Source of the DNA: Archegozetes longisetosus
Lineage: Eukaryota > Arthropoda > Arachnida > Sarcoptiformes > Trhypochthoniidae
Assembly: GCA_018873245.2 (NCBI GenBank)
Contig: JAEMBT020000009.1
Coordinates: 4,248,242 to 4,312,241, forward strand
DNA: 64,000 nucleotides
Direction of reading: 5' to 3'
The notes under the pieces are model-generated. The model worked only from the letters and a program-made list of their open reading frames with translations, did no database searches and had not been told where the DNA came from. Shown here in pieces: positions 10,826-22,596 of the stretch. Position numbers and translations under genes: made by a program. Positions within the stretch are counted from its first letter, which is position 1. Each line of letters starts with the position of its first letter.

Positions 10826-12490
10826 TACTGCAAGTGATTAGAATCTTGGACTTCACTTGAAGTTTCGAGTCGAACAAGTCAGACAAGACTGATTTGATCT
10901 TAGATTTTTTTGCATTTTCGAAATAATCGACTTATAAGACTCTATTGAAATAATATTAAAAGAATATTTCTACTATATTGTGAAACTGAATCTTAGTATC
11001 TCATAGAGTAAACTAATTAGTCCTTTCTAACCATCGCAAGTAAACCTATATTCTTTTGGACATTAAAGTTTCTAATGAAATATTAATATAAATATGAAAT
11101 TATATTCCACTAACTTATTCTTTAGGTTTTACACTTCAACAACAAATAAAGGTGATATTTTGCGATGAACCATTGGACTCTCACCGATTTCGATGAATGA
11201 CATAAAGTGGTCTGAATACTTTCCATAAGATATCCTTTGATAAGAAAAATTTCTTTTGTCTAGAAATTTTCTCTCCATTCAAATTCATTTAAAAACTTCA
11301 AAAACTTGAGCCAAAACAAAATGTTCTTTAATGCCTACTTTCAAGCCAATATGAATAAGATTACTTTTAAAATGCTTAAAAGAAAATAAAATAAGTTCAG
11401 AAGTAAATAACTTAAATCATTTCGTGAACCAGAAAATTTGTATTTGTAAAGTGAAATTCTTTTTGCTAAAAAGTTAACATTGTTCGACAACCATTAGAGT
11501 TTTATAATCATAATAGTTCAATAGTCCAAAAAACCGGAATATCACTAAATGAATTATCAATTATAAATAATTCACACTTGTCATTATTTATGTTCGTATT
11601 AATAAGAATTTCATATCATAGAGAGCTTCATTTTTAATGGAAGGTTAATAAAAAGAAAATTTTTGATTTTTGGCCAGAAATTACCTCTCAAAGAGCTTTT
11701 TAGAGAATTACTAGAAACTTCCATGAGAGACTTCCTCTGGCAATCTCTTTTTACAATACTAATGATTTATCATTTGAAAAATCTTTTGATACTAAATATA
11801 AGCGTTCAGGAACTTTTTACAAAATAGTTTTCAAGGTATAAAGGAAAAATCATCTTATATTAAATGTTGATTTTCTTAGATTTTTGAACTGATTGAGTTT
11901 TTGACCTAATTTGCGTAAAGGTATATTGTGTGAACAAAGTTATATAGGGTGGCAAATAATCGGACTTCCCCTTCGACTTTAGGCTAACACATCATTTAAA
12001 ACAATATCCAAACGATCCACTATGTTTCGTGTTGACATCTAATTTCTCCCTCAATCATTCTTCTTATGTAAAGATATTTACCATAAGAATTTAAGTACAT
12101 GCAATTATTATGGACTTTTCAAAGCAAATGCGAATAAATATAAAATGGAACATTGTATTTAAGTTACATTTGAAATATTACTTAAGTAAAAAGTATATTT
12201 ATTAAATGAAAATGTGCTTTCATAAATATTTCACTATTTTATTCTCAGCCACAAAAGATAAATAATTCAAATGAAGAATATGAAAAAGATTTAAGTAAAA
12301 TTTTAAAAAGATTAAAAAGATTTACAACATATCTATGAGAACAAAAGTCTTTAAACAAATATAATGATGTTATACTTAATGAAACAATTCTTTTGATTTA
12401 TAGGGTCGGAATAATATGCATTTATCATATAGTTGACCAATCAATATTGTCAATTTTTTAGATCATTCGATCAAATATTGCATGTTAATG
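10826..12490. other. Intergenic, no gene recognised
   Basis: AT-rich DNA with dense stops on both strands. I find no coding block, RNA gene or paired repeat that I can support. Confidence 0.4.
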
Positions 12491-13155
12491 TACAGTCATT
12501 CTCATAAATGAGGTAAACGGTTTTCGAGGGTTTTCTACCCCTAAACCTTGTTGGATCTTGATGAATTTTTTTTGAGTATTATACTACATGTTGGGACGCA
12601 CAACATATTAAAAGCATACTGATATTTTACTAGTGGCTCACAGACAAACGAGCTAAATTATCCCAGAGGATCCTGGCGTAGATTTTAAAATTCTGACGCT
12701 TGGATACGATTAAACATAAAAAATGATTAGACACGTGTTCTTTTGTTTAGAAATAAAAGTCTATGATTCTATTTTAAATTTGCTATCTTTTGAAATCAAA
12801 ATCAACCCTGACTCTTTTTTCCCAAGAAAGATATCGATATTCAAATATAGTCACTTTTATGTTTGTTACTCTATAGATCTTGCGTTTGCGCTTATTTATC
12901 CAAACAAAAAAACATGTGTCTAATCATTTTTTATGTTTAATCGTATCCAAGTGTCAGAATTTGAAAATCTACGCCAGGATCCTCTTGGAGAATTTAGCTC
13001 GTTTGTCTGTGAGCCACTAGTAAAATATCAATATGCTTCTAATATGCTGTGCGTCCCAACATGTAGTATACTCAAAAAAATTTCATCAAGATCCAACAAG
13101 TTCAGGGGTAGAAAACCCTCGGAAGACGTTTACCTCATTTATGAGAATGACTGTA
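12491..13155. mobile_element. Foldback MITE, ~260-bp terminal inverted repeats
   Basis: 12491-12750 and about 12895-13155 are inverted copies at high identity; both ends start TACAGTCATTCTCATAAATG. Ends of the form TA-CAGT are typical of Tc1/mariner elements, which insert at TA. The loop of about 150 bp has no transposase. The open frames at 12723-12923 and 12933-13172 lie in the loop and right arm and have no recognisable homology. Confidence 0.75.
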
Positions 13156-13369
13156 TATATTCTGAGTCATAATTATATATCTATTTTAATTTACGATTGA
13201 ATGTCGTATTATTACTGAGTGTATTTTACATATCCATCAGATAAGTGTTATTTTTCATACGTAAGAACAATTTATATCATATTCAAAAAAGAAATTATCA
13301 TATAAACTGATTAGAAAAATCTGTAATTTTAGTAATTCCTTGAATGAGTCATCTCATAAAACATACGAA

Positions 13370-14300
13370 CTTTATAACCAGGAAAATCATTAATGATAAA
13401 TAGCTTCAATAATAAAATAAAACCATTTCCTGATAAACTCTTTCAACGAACTACATTAACTTTGTTTTCTCGATGAATAAATTGTAAATTTTCTCTCGAA
13501 ATTGAAATAACATAAAAGTTTAAGAAAATAGAAATAGTCTTCTAAAATTTTTAATTATACTCGCATACTAATTGAAAAATAACATTTTACACAGAATGTC
13601 AAATGGCTTACATAGATAAATGGTTCATTTGCTCTGAAATGATTGAACAGTTTTATGATCAATACTATTAGTGATTTTATGATTGAACGAAGATCAATTT
13701 GAATAATTGAACCAAAAACTAACATGAATTAGATTATCAAATTTTGTTCACTAAACATTGTCATATGTATAGTTATGTTAATCATCATTATTATTATACC
13801 CAGAACAGGTATAATATTCTTAATTATAAGCAGTGATTTGCCTGTGTAGAGAGTATTCCTAAAATAGAAACAAATATTTCTTATTAGTTGTTTCATATTG
13901 CGAGCAGTTCTTTCATCTTCTTCTCATATTCTAATATTTATGTAATAATGTATTAACGACAACCGATTACCAGATAATCACACCGTGTATGGCATGAGAA
14001 CTAAATGTCCAAAAGATCGATGAGGTATTCCGGAAATGATGATCTCTTTGACAAAAAGCTTCAACCAAAGACTGAATAATGTGAAAGCGCAACACAAAGA
14101 ATCTATATTTTAATAATGAACTTGATGGAGAAAAATATAGTTTTTGATACTTGAGTTGTATTAAGAATTTTAGTTCCATTCGTAAGAGGAATATATTTCG
14201 GTTAAACTAAACCAGAAATCATTTCAAAATGTTTGAGATATGAAGCTTTAGATCATTTTTGTAATGAACCATAATTCAACATATGAGAACTCTTATTAGT
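13370..14300 (-). pseudogene. Gustatory receptor pseudogene
   Basis: This minus-strand stretch matches GR1 and GR2 but is broken throughout. The segment at 14200-14275 corresponds to the codons for 'PEMMSGLVSP.QS' upstream flank (KPFE..., here with substitutions). The segment at 13920-14060 corresponds to the block around 'YYIKIRI' and the preceding membrane segment. 13395-13465 is a decayed copy of exon 2 (the 'GFY..KLFIIN.F.GY' region), preceded by the same 'CATTAAC' acceptor-side sequence seen in GR1-3. Frameshifts and stops are frequent. The 5' part is missing, and the sequence ends close to the mariner inserted at 14311. A former member of the local GR array. Confidence 0.72.
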
Positions 14301-14310
14301 GAGAGAAATA

Positions 14311-15665
14311 TTAAATGTTAGCAGAATAGTCCGGACAATCAGATCTCGAGATTGATAAAGAATTTAAAAATGTTTATGCTATTTAACTACGCATTAAAGT
14401 AATATATGGTGATGATGTGATCGTATGTAATTTGCGCTCTTTTATTAATTAATTATATAAGTGGACCAAAAACGCACCCATTTCGCGTCTGTATTACAAT
14501 CCAAGAACAGAGAGTGTTCATCTAGTTTCATGTGTTGCTGGACACGTCTGCTTCTGAAATTTATAAAATGCTTGAAGAAATTGCTCGAAACAAAGCATTA
14601 ATTAGAATCCGAGGCTGTGAACTTTAATGAGATTTCAAAGGACGAGTCCGTTTAATAAGCGAAGATGCTCCTCATGAAAAGAAACCTCGTGAAGCAACCA
14701 ATGAAAATCATTAAGAAAAACTCAAAAAGCTTTGAATTGAGGACCGTAATTAGGGAACCTTGAAATTGGTAGAAAATTTAGGAGTCAGTTATTGAAGCAA
14801 AATAAGACTTCCGAAAGAAGTCTGTGCTAAAAAATAGTTACGAGGTGGGTGCCTAATGAACTTATGCCTACTCAGAAACAGAAGCGTATTGATATATGTG
14901 AACAGCATCTTGAAAGATATAACAATGACCCTGAATTTCTGGAAAGAATTATCGCTATTGATGAAACTTGGATCAGATCATATGACCCTAAGGATCTATT
15001 TAATTCACATCAATGGCGCTTACCTATACAAGAACCGTATGTAATTTTAACTTGAAATATTCGAAAACTAAAATAATGCTAGTGGCCATATTTGATGCGG
15101 CAAGCCCACCAAAACAGGAGCAACGATAGATGACTGGAAGGTGATGATGATTCTTGCTTTTCATCAAAATCTGATATTCTACTATCGACTTTTACTGAAA
15201 ATACAATTGTCAAATTTCAAGTATATATTGATTTTTTGGACAAATAATACTTTCAGAAGTAAAGAATCACTGTGTTAATAATCCATTTATCCTGCACGAC
15301 AGTGCCAGACTACATAAACACCGGAAAGTCAAATAATTCTTTAATCGACATCGTTGGGTGGAACTTAATCACACCCTTATAGTCTTGTTTTGAACCCTTG
15401 CGACTTTGATGTTATTGCAAGAATAAAGAGGCCAAATAAAGATATGAGATTTGCTAATCAGACTCAACATTGGATGGTGTATGGCCGAGTTATAAATGAA
15501 ATAAATGTCGAAAGAGCCACCACTTGTATAAGACACCTCTCACTGCGATGGGATTTGATCAACCAGATAGGAGGGGAATACATTCACTAATTATACAGTC
15601 ATATTTAAAAAAATATAGGTTTGTTTTAAAGATCCAGTTGTTCGGACTATTCTGCTAGCATCTAA
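14311..15665 (+). mobile_element. Full-length but inactive mariner element with TA duplication
   Basis: The ends TTAAATGTTAGCAGAATAGT (left) and TTAGATGCTAGCAGAATAGT (read from the right) form the terminal inverted repeats. TA flanks both sides (14309-14310 and 15666-15667). The length, 1355 bp, is right for a mariner. The plus-strand interior shows, in order, a decayed DNA-binding part (14530-14700), 'PNELMPTQKQKR...CEQHLERY' and 'IAIDETWIRSYDP' with the first catalytic Asp (14849-15055), 'LHDSARLHKHRK' with the second Asp (15290-15330), 'NPCDFD' with the third, and a C-terminal 'RWDLINQIGGEYI' (15390-15590). Several stops and frameshifts disable it. It sits between the GR pseudogene and GR1. 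Fragments of the same family occur at 655-1270, 30795-30840 and 47757-47802. Confidence 0.88.
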
Positions 15666-15679
15666 TATATAATATGTAT

Positions 15680-17010
15680 TCATCTTGACATTTCTATTGT
15701 TTTGAGCAAAAGTATAGCTATTATTGAAATAATCTATTGGGTAAGAAAAATAATCATCTTAAACTTTTTACATTTGATTATCCATACAATACTCACTTCG
15801 TATCCACGAAAATAGTTTATAATAAACAATTTCCAACAATAAAATCCAACCCTTTTCTGACCAACTCTTTCAATGAATGACATTAACTATAATTCAGTGA
15901 AAAAAATTCCAAGTTAAGATTTGATCATTTTGTAGAACGTTTTACCTTCAGCCTTATAGTAATTGGAAAATAATATCTTCCTGAATAAGATATACAATTG
16001 TTAATTAGCTTATACGATTTATTTGCCTCTGAATTAACTGCAGACGTGATGTTTACGATTCCCATTAGTATTAAGATAAATAGAATGGACACAAAAATAA
16101 AAAAAGATTTATTGATTGAGGGCATTTTGATAAATAATGTCATGTATAAAAATGTGCTCAAAATGATGGTAAATAAGAACCAAATCAAGAATAAAAATTT
16201 CGACCAATATTCGTTATTGTATGCAGTGATCTCCTTATATAAAGAGTCAAAATTTCTTAAAATTTGATGAATATATCGTATTTCCCGTTTTAAACTTTTA
16301 GAAATTCTTTCGTTCAGTACTCGTATTCTAATCTTTATGTAATAACATATAATATAATAGTATATCAATTGCCAAAATGTAATGCTATATACGAGATAGG
16401 CATTCAATGCCCACAAAATACTAAAAAAAATTCCCAAAATAATAACTTCATTAATAGAATAGTTGTAACAAAACGGGATAAACGTTATAAAATATGCCAT
16501 TATAGGCAATACTATTTTAGTTAGAAATTCAGTTAAACCAAATAACTTTTTAGATAAATCAATCATTTTGTAAACATCTGTTTGATTTGTGAGACCAATA
16601 CTTTGTGGTGAAACTAATCCCGACATCATTTCGAAAGGTTTAAGATATGAGAGCTTCACACCATTTCTATAATTAAAATAATGAATGATTTGCGAGATGA
16701 GTGGTATTAATAATAGTGTGATAGCGAAAGTATGAAAATGGATTCTTGCATTCAACAGTTCAGAAAAATCGCCCAAATAAATGAATAAATGTTTGTTCTC
16801 ATCACTTAATGACAATAAAATAACACTTCGAATAAGGAGTTGTATATGCATTGTGAAAATAAATAATGGATTGTGTAATATATTCCTATGAACCAACTCA
16901 TAAGAAAAATTAGATAAACCAATTTTATATAATTGAGATGAGGCTGTTTTGATGATTTTATTTCGAGGTATAAGTTGTTTTGGATCAAAAACTGTTTCTT
17001 CGATTGCCAT
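15680..17010 (-). CDS. Gustatory-receptor-like chemoreceptor GR1 (3 exons)
   Basis: Predicted seven-transmembrane ligand-gated chemoreceptor of the arthropod GR superfamily. Exons (minus): 15946-17010, 15797-15886, 15680-15733, spliced at GT-AG sites (donors GTAAAA and GTGAGT). The product is 402 residues (355+30+17). Both introns are phase 0 and close to the 3' end, as is usual in GR genes. I start at ATG 17010 ('MAIEETVFD') because this is where similarity to GR2 and GR3 begins and it makes exon 1 exactly 1065 nt in all three; an in-frame ATG 30 nt upstream lies outside the conserved part. Visible features are a conserved intracellular-type block KPFEMMSGLVSPQSIGL (124-140), an 'EYWSKFLFLIWF' segment leading into a late membrane helix, and exon 2 with 'RVGFYCWKLF'. 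Exon 3 encodes the last membrane segment; the classical TYxxxxxQF motif is not recognisable. Ligand unknown. Confidence 0.85.
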
Positions 17011-18020
17011 CACTGTGTATTTAACTAATTTTGCACACAATTACAAACTTATTGATTACACACTTTGCAGAACCAAAACTTGAAAAGTTAAATTTCAAGT
17101 TATATCTAAATATAAGATGTCAAATATAGGTAACATTGAGATTAGCTAATAGGTATTATGCACTTCTTTTACATGACCTTCAATACTCATAGAACTCATC
17201 AAAGATGTAGTTGAAAAATACATAAAAGTATCATAATAGTAGGTTTCCATGTCTTTTGATAATTCAACTTTCATCTAAACTAATGTATTTTTGTTACTAT
17301 AAAAAAATTTCATTCTACCTGACACGAAATAATTAAAAGTAGAGTAAATGTTAGAAAATGAAAATATTCATATCCGAAGTTTTGAAGCTAAAACTAGGTC
17401 GAAAATCCTAAAATTACATATAATATTCATACGTTAAATGTAAATAATGTTTTAAGTGTTGTGAAACTTTTCTATTCGCATAATCTTCCATTTCATGTTA
17501 TTTCGAAACGATAGAAAATTTTAGATAAATATTCTCATTAAAATGTCTTAATCGTATGTTATCATGTCTATCGATAATTTAACTTTCACCTAAACAAATC
17601 GATATATATTTATCTAAATTATTATTATGAAGGCTCATTCCTCATGATAAAATATGTAAAAAGTTTTGCATTTGTTAAATTGTAGAAAATTCCATAAAAA
17701 ATTTGAATCATTCAAAAATGTTCTAAAATATAATTTTTGAATGACAAGTTTTTACTAATTAGTTAATTCATTTATTAAAATTTAATTAATTCATTTAAAT
17801 ATTTTAATTGAAATTAATATTTTCAAATCAGAGTTTACTATTTAAGTAACCGAAATGATTTTACGTTCCTTATTTTCTATAGTAGTGATAAAAAACTAAC
17901 AATAAAGTGAGTGTAAGTTCCCAATTTGCTTATTTTCATTATAAAATGATTGCTCAATTACTGTTGCTGTGTAAAGAGAATTTTCGTCTTCTCGGTATTC
18001 ATTAGTAATTTCGATTATTC
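17011..18020. other. GR1 upstream region
   Basis: Presumed 5' flank of GR1. The block at 17690-17850 is shared with 270-440, with the flank of GR2 (about 22990-23130) and, split by insertions, with the flank of GR3 (about 27240-27320 and 29103-29130), so it travelled with the genes in duplication. No separate gene seen. Whether the shared block is regulatory cannot be told from sequence. Confidence 0.45.
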
Positions 18021-18028
18021 TTCATCAC

Positions 18029-19971
18029 TAGGGCAATGTTTTCTAGGCTCTTATCAGACCCCTTATAGGTGCCTAAATAGTTCCTAAAAACGACTCAAAT
18101 AGGTGCTCAAATAGGTCTTTATTTTTTTAATACAATAATTTTATGAATGAATAACATTTATTCAGTATTACAATGAGTTATTTAATAGTGTTTGAGATTC
18201 TGTTCTTCAAAACTCAGGCGATTATTACATAAAATGAATTTATATTTTGAAAAACTTCTTTCGATATCACAATTAGTTACTGGACTTCTCTTGAAAGACG
18301 CGATTTCTTGAGGGCTTAGATCGATATCCAATTAGACATTAATTTTTCCGTTTAATATCTCAGATATTTTTTTGATTTGTTTAAACCTTTATTTTTGTTC
18401 AAAACTTTCTCAAGTTTACTAAAAATAGGTGACGACTCGCCCAGACTTTGTTTCAAATTATCATAAACTGATTGCACTAAACACAGACTTTCATTAAGCG
18501 TCAAATTACTTGTTTCTAATTGAGTGATGGCTTTATCCAAACAATCAAAATTAGCGTAAATAAAGGATAATTCATTTTTTACACTCAAATCTTTGACTAA
18601 ATCTCGGGCTTCTTGAATAAAAGCGGAATCTTCGACATCGAGTGATCCAATCATTTCTGTAAATTCTTTTAAATATTTCGCATAATATTTGGCTGCCTTT
18701 AGCCACGAACCCCACCGAGTTTTGACTGGTTCTGGAGGTAGTGGTATATTAGGATACCGTTCTTTAAATAGTTCGGTACGATTCGGCGCTTTCTTGAAAA
18801 TTCTTTTGCCGCAAGAGATCAAACGATTTACTTTAGCGTACAAAACCATAAAATATTCACAAATATTATGTATGGCATGAGCCAAACAGGTTATATGAAT
18901 GAGTTTTGGATATGTTTGACACAATGTTTGTCCGGCACTCTTCATATTCGGGGCTGCGTCTGTGATCAGAAGTAATACTTTACCGTATTTAACGCCTTCG
19001 GGCCATAAAATATTAAGCACATTATTGACATCTTGAACAATTGTAGAACTTTTTGGATTCTCCAAAAATTCCATATTCAGTAAAAATTTCTTATTTTCCT
19101 CATTATCTGAATTGAGAGCACCGACGATAACATTAGATACTATATGCTTCAATCGATCACTTGTTTCGTCAATACTTAACCAAATATATTGGTCTTTTAA
19201 ATAATTTCTAATTTTATCCAAAGTTTGGTCATAAAGTGGTCTCAAATTATATCTCCAAAGAGTGGACGGTTCGGGAACTTTGAATTGAGTGTATTTTTTC
19301 ATGAATTTGTTCGCTCCAGGTTTTAAAAATCGATCGAAAGGAATGTTTAGAGCGATAGCAAACTCACACAAATCATTGTTGAACTCTTTTTGACTGTTTG
19401 TGAATGAACTTTGAACTGATATTTGTTTCGATTTATGATTTTTTGCTTTATTTTAGTGGAGTCCAGAGTCAAAGTGTTGTTTAACATGAGATCTCTTTTC
19501 AACATTTACTTTAGTACAACAACACTGACAGAAAAGTATTTGTGACTTAGTTTTTTGATCTGTTTGTATAGTCAATACATCACCGAATTCACGAATATAT
19601 CGTTTCATTTTACACAAATGAGATTCTGGTTGTTTAGGCATAATTTCAGAGATTTTCACAACTGTTAATATTAATTCAATCACTATTTATTGACTAGTTT
19701 TGATTAACACGTGTTTTCGGTTTTTCGCACTCTTCACAATTTTTTTCACTCAAAAATTACGTATTATTTTGTTGATTCAAGCAATTACTTAATTAGTATT
19801 CAAATAGGCTGTTACGCCTTCAGATAGTCTATAACGTCTCAAATAGGTGTTTATAGGTGAAATAAAACTTCTCTAAAATGCTCTTTTAGTTGTGGTTCGT
19901 ATGCATACTAACTCTGGAAGTGCTCCTATGAATCGCTGCAATAGGCCCTAAAGGTCAAACGCAATGCCCTA
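18029..19971 (-). mobile_element. hAT transposon with 8-bp target-site duplication
   Basis: The element is bounded by TTCATCAC repeats (18021-18028 and 19972-19979), the 8-bp duplication expected for hAT. The ends are short inverted repeats (TAGGGCAATG at the left; TAGGGCATTG read from the right). Many subterminal copies of CAAATAGGTG-like motifs lie at both ends, a usual arrangement for transposase binding sites. Total length is 1943 bp. It carries one transposase gene on the minus strand with only a few disabling changes, so it is a young insertion. Confidence 0.92.
18225..19683 (-). pseudogene. hAT transposase (BED finger, DUF659-like core), lightly disabled
   Basis: It read from 19683 downward. 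Residues 1-76 hold a BED-type zinc finger: CQCC, then HVKQHFDSGLH. An in-frame TAA (19453-19455) follows the finger; the frame continues unchanged after it into 18352-19371. That part carries the RNase-H-like core with 'WLSIDETSD' (first catalytic Asp), 'LLITDAAPNMKSAG' (second), 'CLAHAIHNI' and 'KTRWGSWL'. Near 18350 a one-base shift leads into a further frame encoding the hAT dimerisation region: 'CDIERSFSKYK', then 'NNRLSFEEQNLK', to a stop near 18228. One nonsense change and one frameshift thus separate it from a complete protein. The layout resembles the hAT lineage related to the vertebrate protein CGGBP1. It probably cannot mobilise itself now. Confidence 0.85.
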
Positions 19972-20133
19972 TTCATCACTTAAAATAGCTTTTGAGAACA
20001 TTTTGGGACGAGTAAATTTTCTTTTGAAAAAAAATAGAAATCCATTAGCCTTAAGAGAATCGAACTATAAAATTTCGTGAGAATGTATAATTAAAGTTTA
20101 CCAAAGCGAAAGTTTGGACCTTATATTGATTAT

Positions 20134-20948
20134 CTCTTTAGTTCTCTGCCTACTGGCAGGTTTTGGGCTCCAATGAAATCATTGAACAACTAAGGAATAT
20201 AGTGCAAGGTATTTTCCCGATGCCTTTATTGCGACATGTAACTCCCTTACTCGAGCCCTGTACAGTATGAGTTTCAACCTAGTCTGACGGTCGTATAGGG
20301 TATAGATAGGGTGACCACCTCTGGCTTGTTTCATGACGGGACAAAAATATCAAAGGGGGACCCTTACATTTTTAAAAAGAAAAATGCCACTTTTATTAGT
20401 CATTACAAATATTGAAGTATCAAACAATACATTCTAATATTAAAAAATTGAAAATTATTAGTTGTAGTTGACTTCAGGGATATATTTTTTGTTAAAAATG
20501 ACCTCTTTCAAAAGTTATTCAGAGTAAGAAATACTGGTTTATATCAGATACAAGTCAAGACAGAAAAGATTAATTCATTAACTTTTGATTTTAAACCACA
20601 GGTGTTCAAAACAATAAACTGGGTCTCTTAATCCTTTATCATTTGTAAAATAAATTCAATGTTTGAATTTCTAAGAAATATTTTCTAAACACATTTTTCA
20701 AAATAAAAGTTGAAAAACGGGACAACTAATTGTCCCGTCGAGAGTTTTAGGTCTGACGGGATTTCTGTCTTATCTTTAAAAACGGGACGGGTGGTCACCC
20801 TAGGTATAGATTGGCCAGAGGCGGCTATAACCGGGCAGGTGTAGCCAATACATTACTGTCAAAGAAGTGCAGCGACAGACAACAAGACTGGAACCTGGGA
20901 CCTCCACTCCAAGTTCGACTCGCTGACCACTACACCCCAGTGACCCTC
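20134..20948 (-). mobile_element. tRNA-derived SINE, split by a hAT MITE
   Basis: On the minus strand it starts near 20948 with a tRNA-like head: box A GTGTAGTGGTCAGCG (20921-20935) and box B GGTTCCAGTCT (20885-20895), correctly ordered and spaced for an RNA polymerase III promoter. An 11-bp direct repeat, ATATTGATTAT, flanks the whole unit (20123-20133 and 20949-20959), as expected for LINE-mediated retrotransposition. Removing the inserted element at 20307-20802 and its 8-bp duplication leaves about 311 bp, a normal SINE length. The 3' end is AG-rich rather than a long poly(A). Confidence 0.8.
20307..20802. mobile_element. hAT-type MITE inserted in the SINE
   Basis: The ends TAGGGTGACCACC and its exact inverted partner GGTGGTCACCCTA bound 496 bp without coding capacity. 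A perfect 8-bp target duplication GGTATAGA lies on both sides (20299-20306 and 20803-20810). A second, end-truncated copy lies in opposite orientation at 57501-57946. It is a non-autonomous hAT element. Confidence 0.93.
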
Positions 20949-21268
20949 ATATTGATTATAAGATAATCTTTTCATCCAGAAACTAATTGAATACTCAACA
21001 GGCATTAGAAATAATTGTTCTTAACTAGTTATTAATTTAATTCATAAACAATACAAGTAATATCGTCTTACTGTAAAGTACTTTATAATTAATTAATAAT
21101 TAAGAATTTCAATAATCATTATTAAAGTAAAGTAGTTGAGAATTAGAACATCAATCGATGTAAAAACTTTATTTATTGAACTTCAAAAAACAGGTAAATA
21201 ATAAAATGTGATTAAATTGATAAATAATAGAATACATAAGCTAAGTCCAAGCTAAAGATTTAAAATTT

Positions 21269-22596
21269 TCATTTAGATATTTCAATGAGTTTGAGAAGGA
21301 GTATAGCTGTCAATGAAATTACCTGTGATAAAGAAATAATATTCTTTTCATTCTTTACAATAAAAGTTTGGGTATCATACTCACTTCATATCCGCGAAAA
21401 TAATTGAAAATAAATAGTTTCCAACAATAAAATCCAACTTTTTTCTGACCAATTCTTTCAATGAATATCATTAACTATATTTTTGGCAAAATAATTATAT
21501 TATCAAATCTATCATTTTTAGGTTTATTTACCTTCAATCTTGAGGCAATCGAAATGCGATACTTTCCTGAATATAAATTACAATTATTCAATAGTTTATA
21601 TGATTTGTTTGCTTCAAAATTAACTGAGGACGTGATGTTTATAATAATTAAAAGGACTGATATGAATACAATAGAAGCATAAAGAAAACAGATTCCAATA
21701 ATTGGAGTCATTTTGACAAATACTGTCACATATAGTAATGTACTCAAAATGATAGTTAGAAGAAACCAAATGATGAACAAAAATTTAGACCAATATTCTT
21801 CATTGTATGCAGCGATTTCCTTATATATAGAGTCAAAAGTTCTTAAAATTTGAAAAACATGTCGTACTTCACGTTTTGAATTTTTAGAAATTCTTTCGTT
21901 CAATGCTCGTATTCTAATCTTTATGTAATAACATACAATATAAAAGTAGATCAATTGCCAGAAAATAATGTTATATATGAAATGAGAACATAATGCCCAC
22001 AAAAAACTATAAGGTATCCCAAAAGTAACAAATTCATTAAATGAATAGTTCAAACCAAAGATGATAAGTGCTGCAGAACATCCTACTATTGGAAATAGTT
22101 TTTCAGTTAGAAATTCATTTAAGCAAAATAACTTTTTCGACAAATTAACGATTTTATAAATATCTGTTTGATTTGCGAGACCAATACTCTGCGGTGAAAC
22201 TAAACCTGACATCATTTCGAACGGTTTGAGATATGATGGCTTTATATCATTTTTATAATTATAATAATGAATGATTTGCGAGATGAGTGGTATTAACAAT
22301 AATGATAACACAAAGATGTTGAGATGAATTCTTGCATTCAACAGTTCAGACCAATCTCCCAAACATATGAATATATATTTATTCTTATCTGATAGTAATA
22401 ATAAAGTGATACTCCGAATAAAAAACTGTATATTGATCACGAAAACGAATAATGGATTGTGATATCTGTTTCTACGAACATACTCATAAGAAAAATGAGA
22501 TAAACCAATCTGGTATAACTTAGATTCAGCCAATTTGATGATTCTATTTTGTGGCAAAAATTGTTTTGGATCAAAAACTGTTTCTTTGATCGCCAT
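21269..22596 (-). CDS. Gustatory-receptor-like chemoreceptor GR2 (3 exons)
   Basis: Paralogue of GR1 with the same structure. Exons (minus): 21532-22596 (1065 nt), 21385-21474 (90 nt), 21269-21322 (54 nt); phase-0 introns with donors GTAAAT and GTGAGT and acceptors AATATAG and TATCACAG. The product is 402 residues. Start 'MAIKETVFDPKQ' at 22596: the frame is open for 30 more codons upstream (to 22686), but similarity to the other copies fades above this ATG. The KPFEMMSGLVSPQSIGL block and 'EEYWSKFLFIIWFL' are kept. Exon 2 reads 'LMIFIERIGQKKVGFY' and exon 3 'VISLTAILLLKLIEISK'. No disabling change is seen, so it is probably a working membrane chemoreceptor. A 3' neighbour SINE/MITE pair lies about 0.3 kb away. 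Confidence 0.85.

Noticed and set aside
12723-13172. Two adjacent open frames
   Set aside because: They fall in the loop and right arm of a foldback MITE; composition and position explain them without a gene.
17010-17040. Upstream ATG of GR1 (and 22686 in GR2) as the start
   Set aside because: Similarity between paralogues begins at MAI.ETVFD, which also makes exon 1 the same length in all three; the extra N-terminal residues differ.
20884-20948. Functional tRNA gene
   Set aside because: Boxes A and B are present, but no cloverleaf with acceptor stem is evident, and flanking 11-bp duplications plus a 311-bp body show a tRNA-derived SINE.
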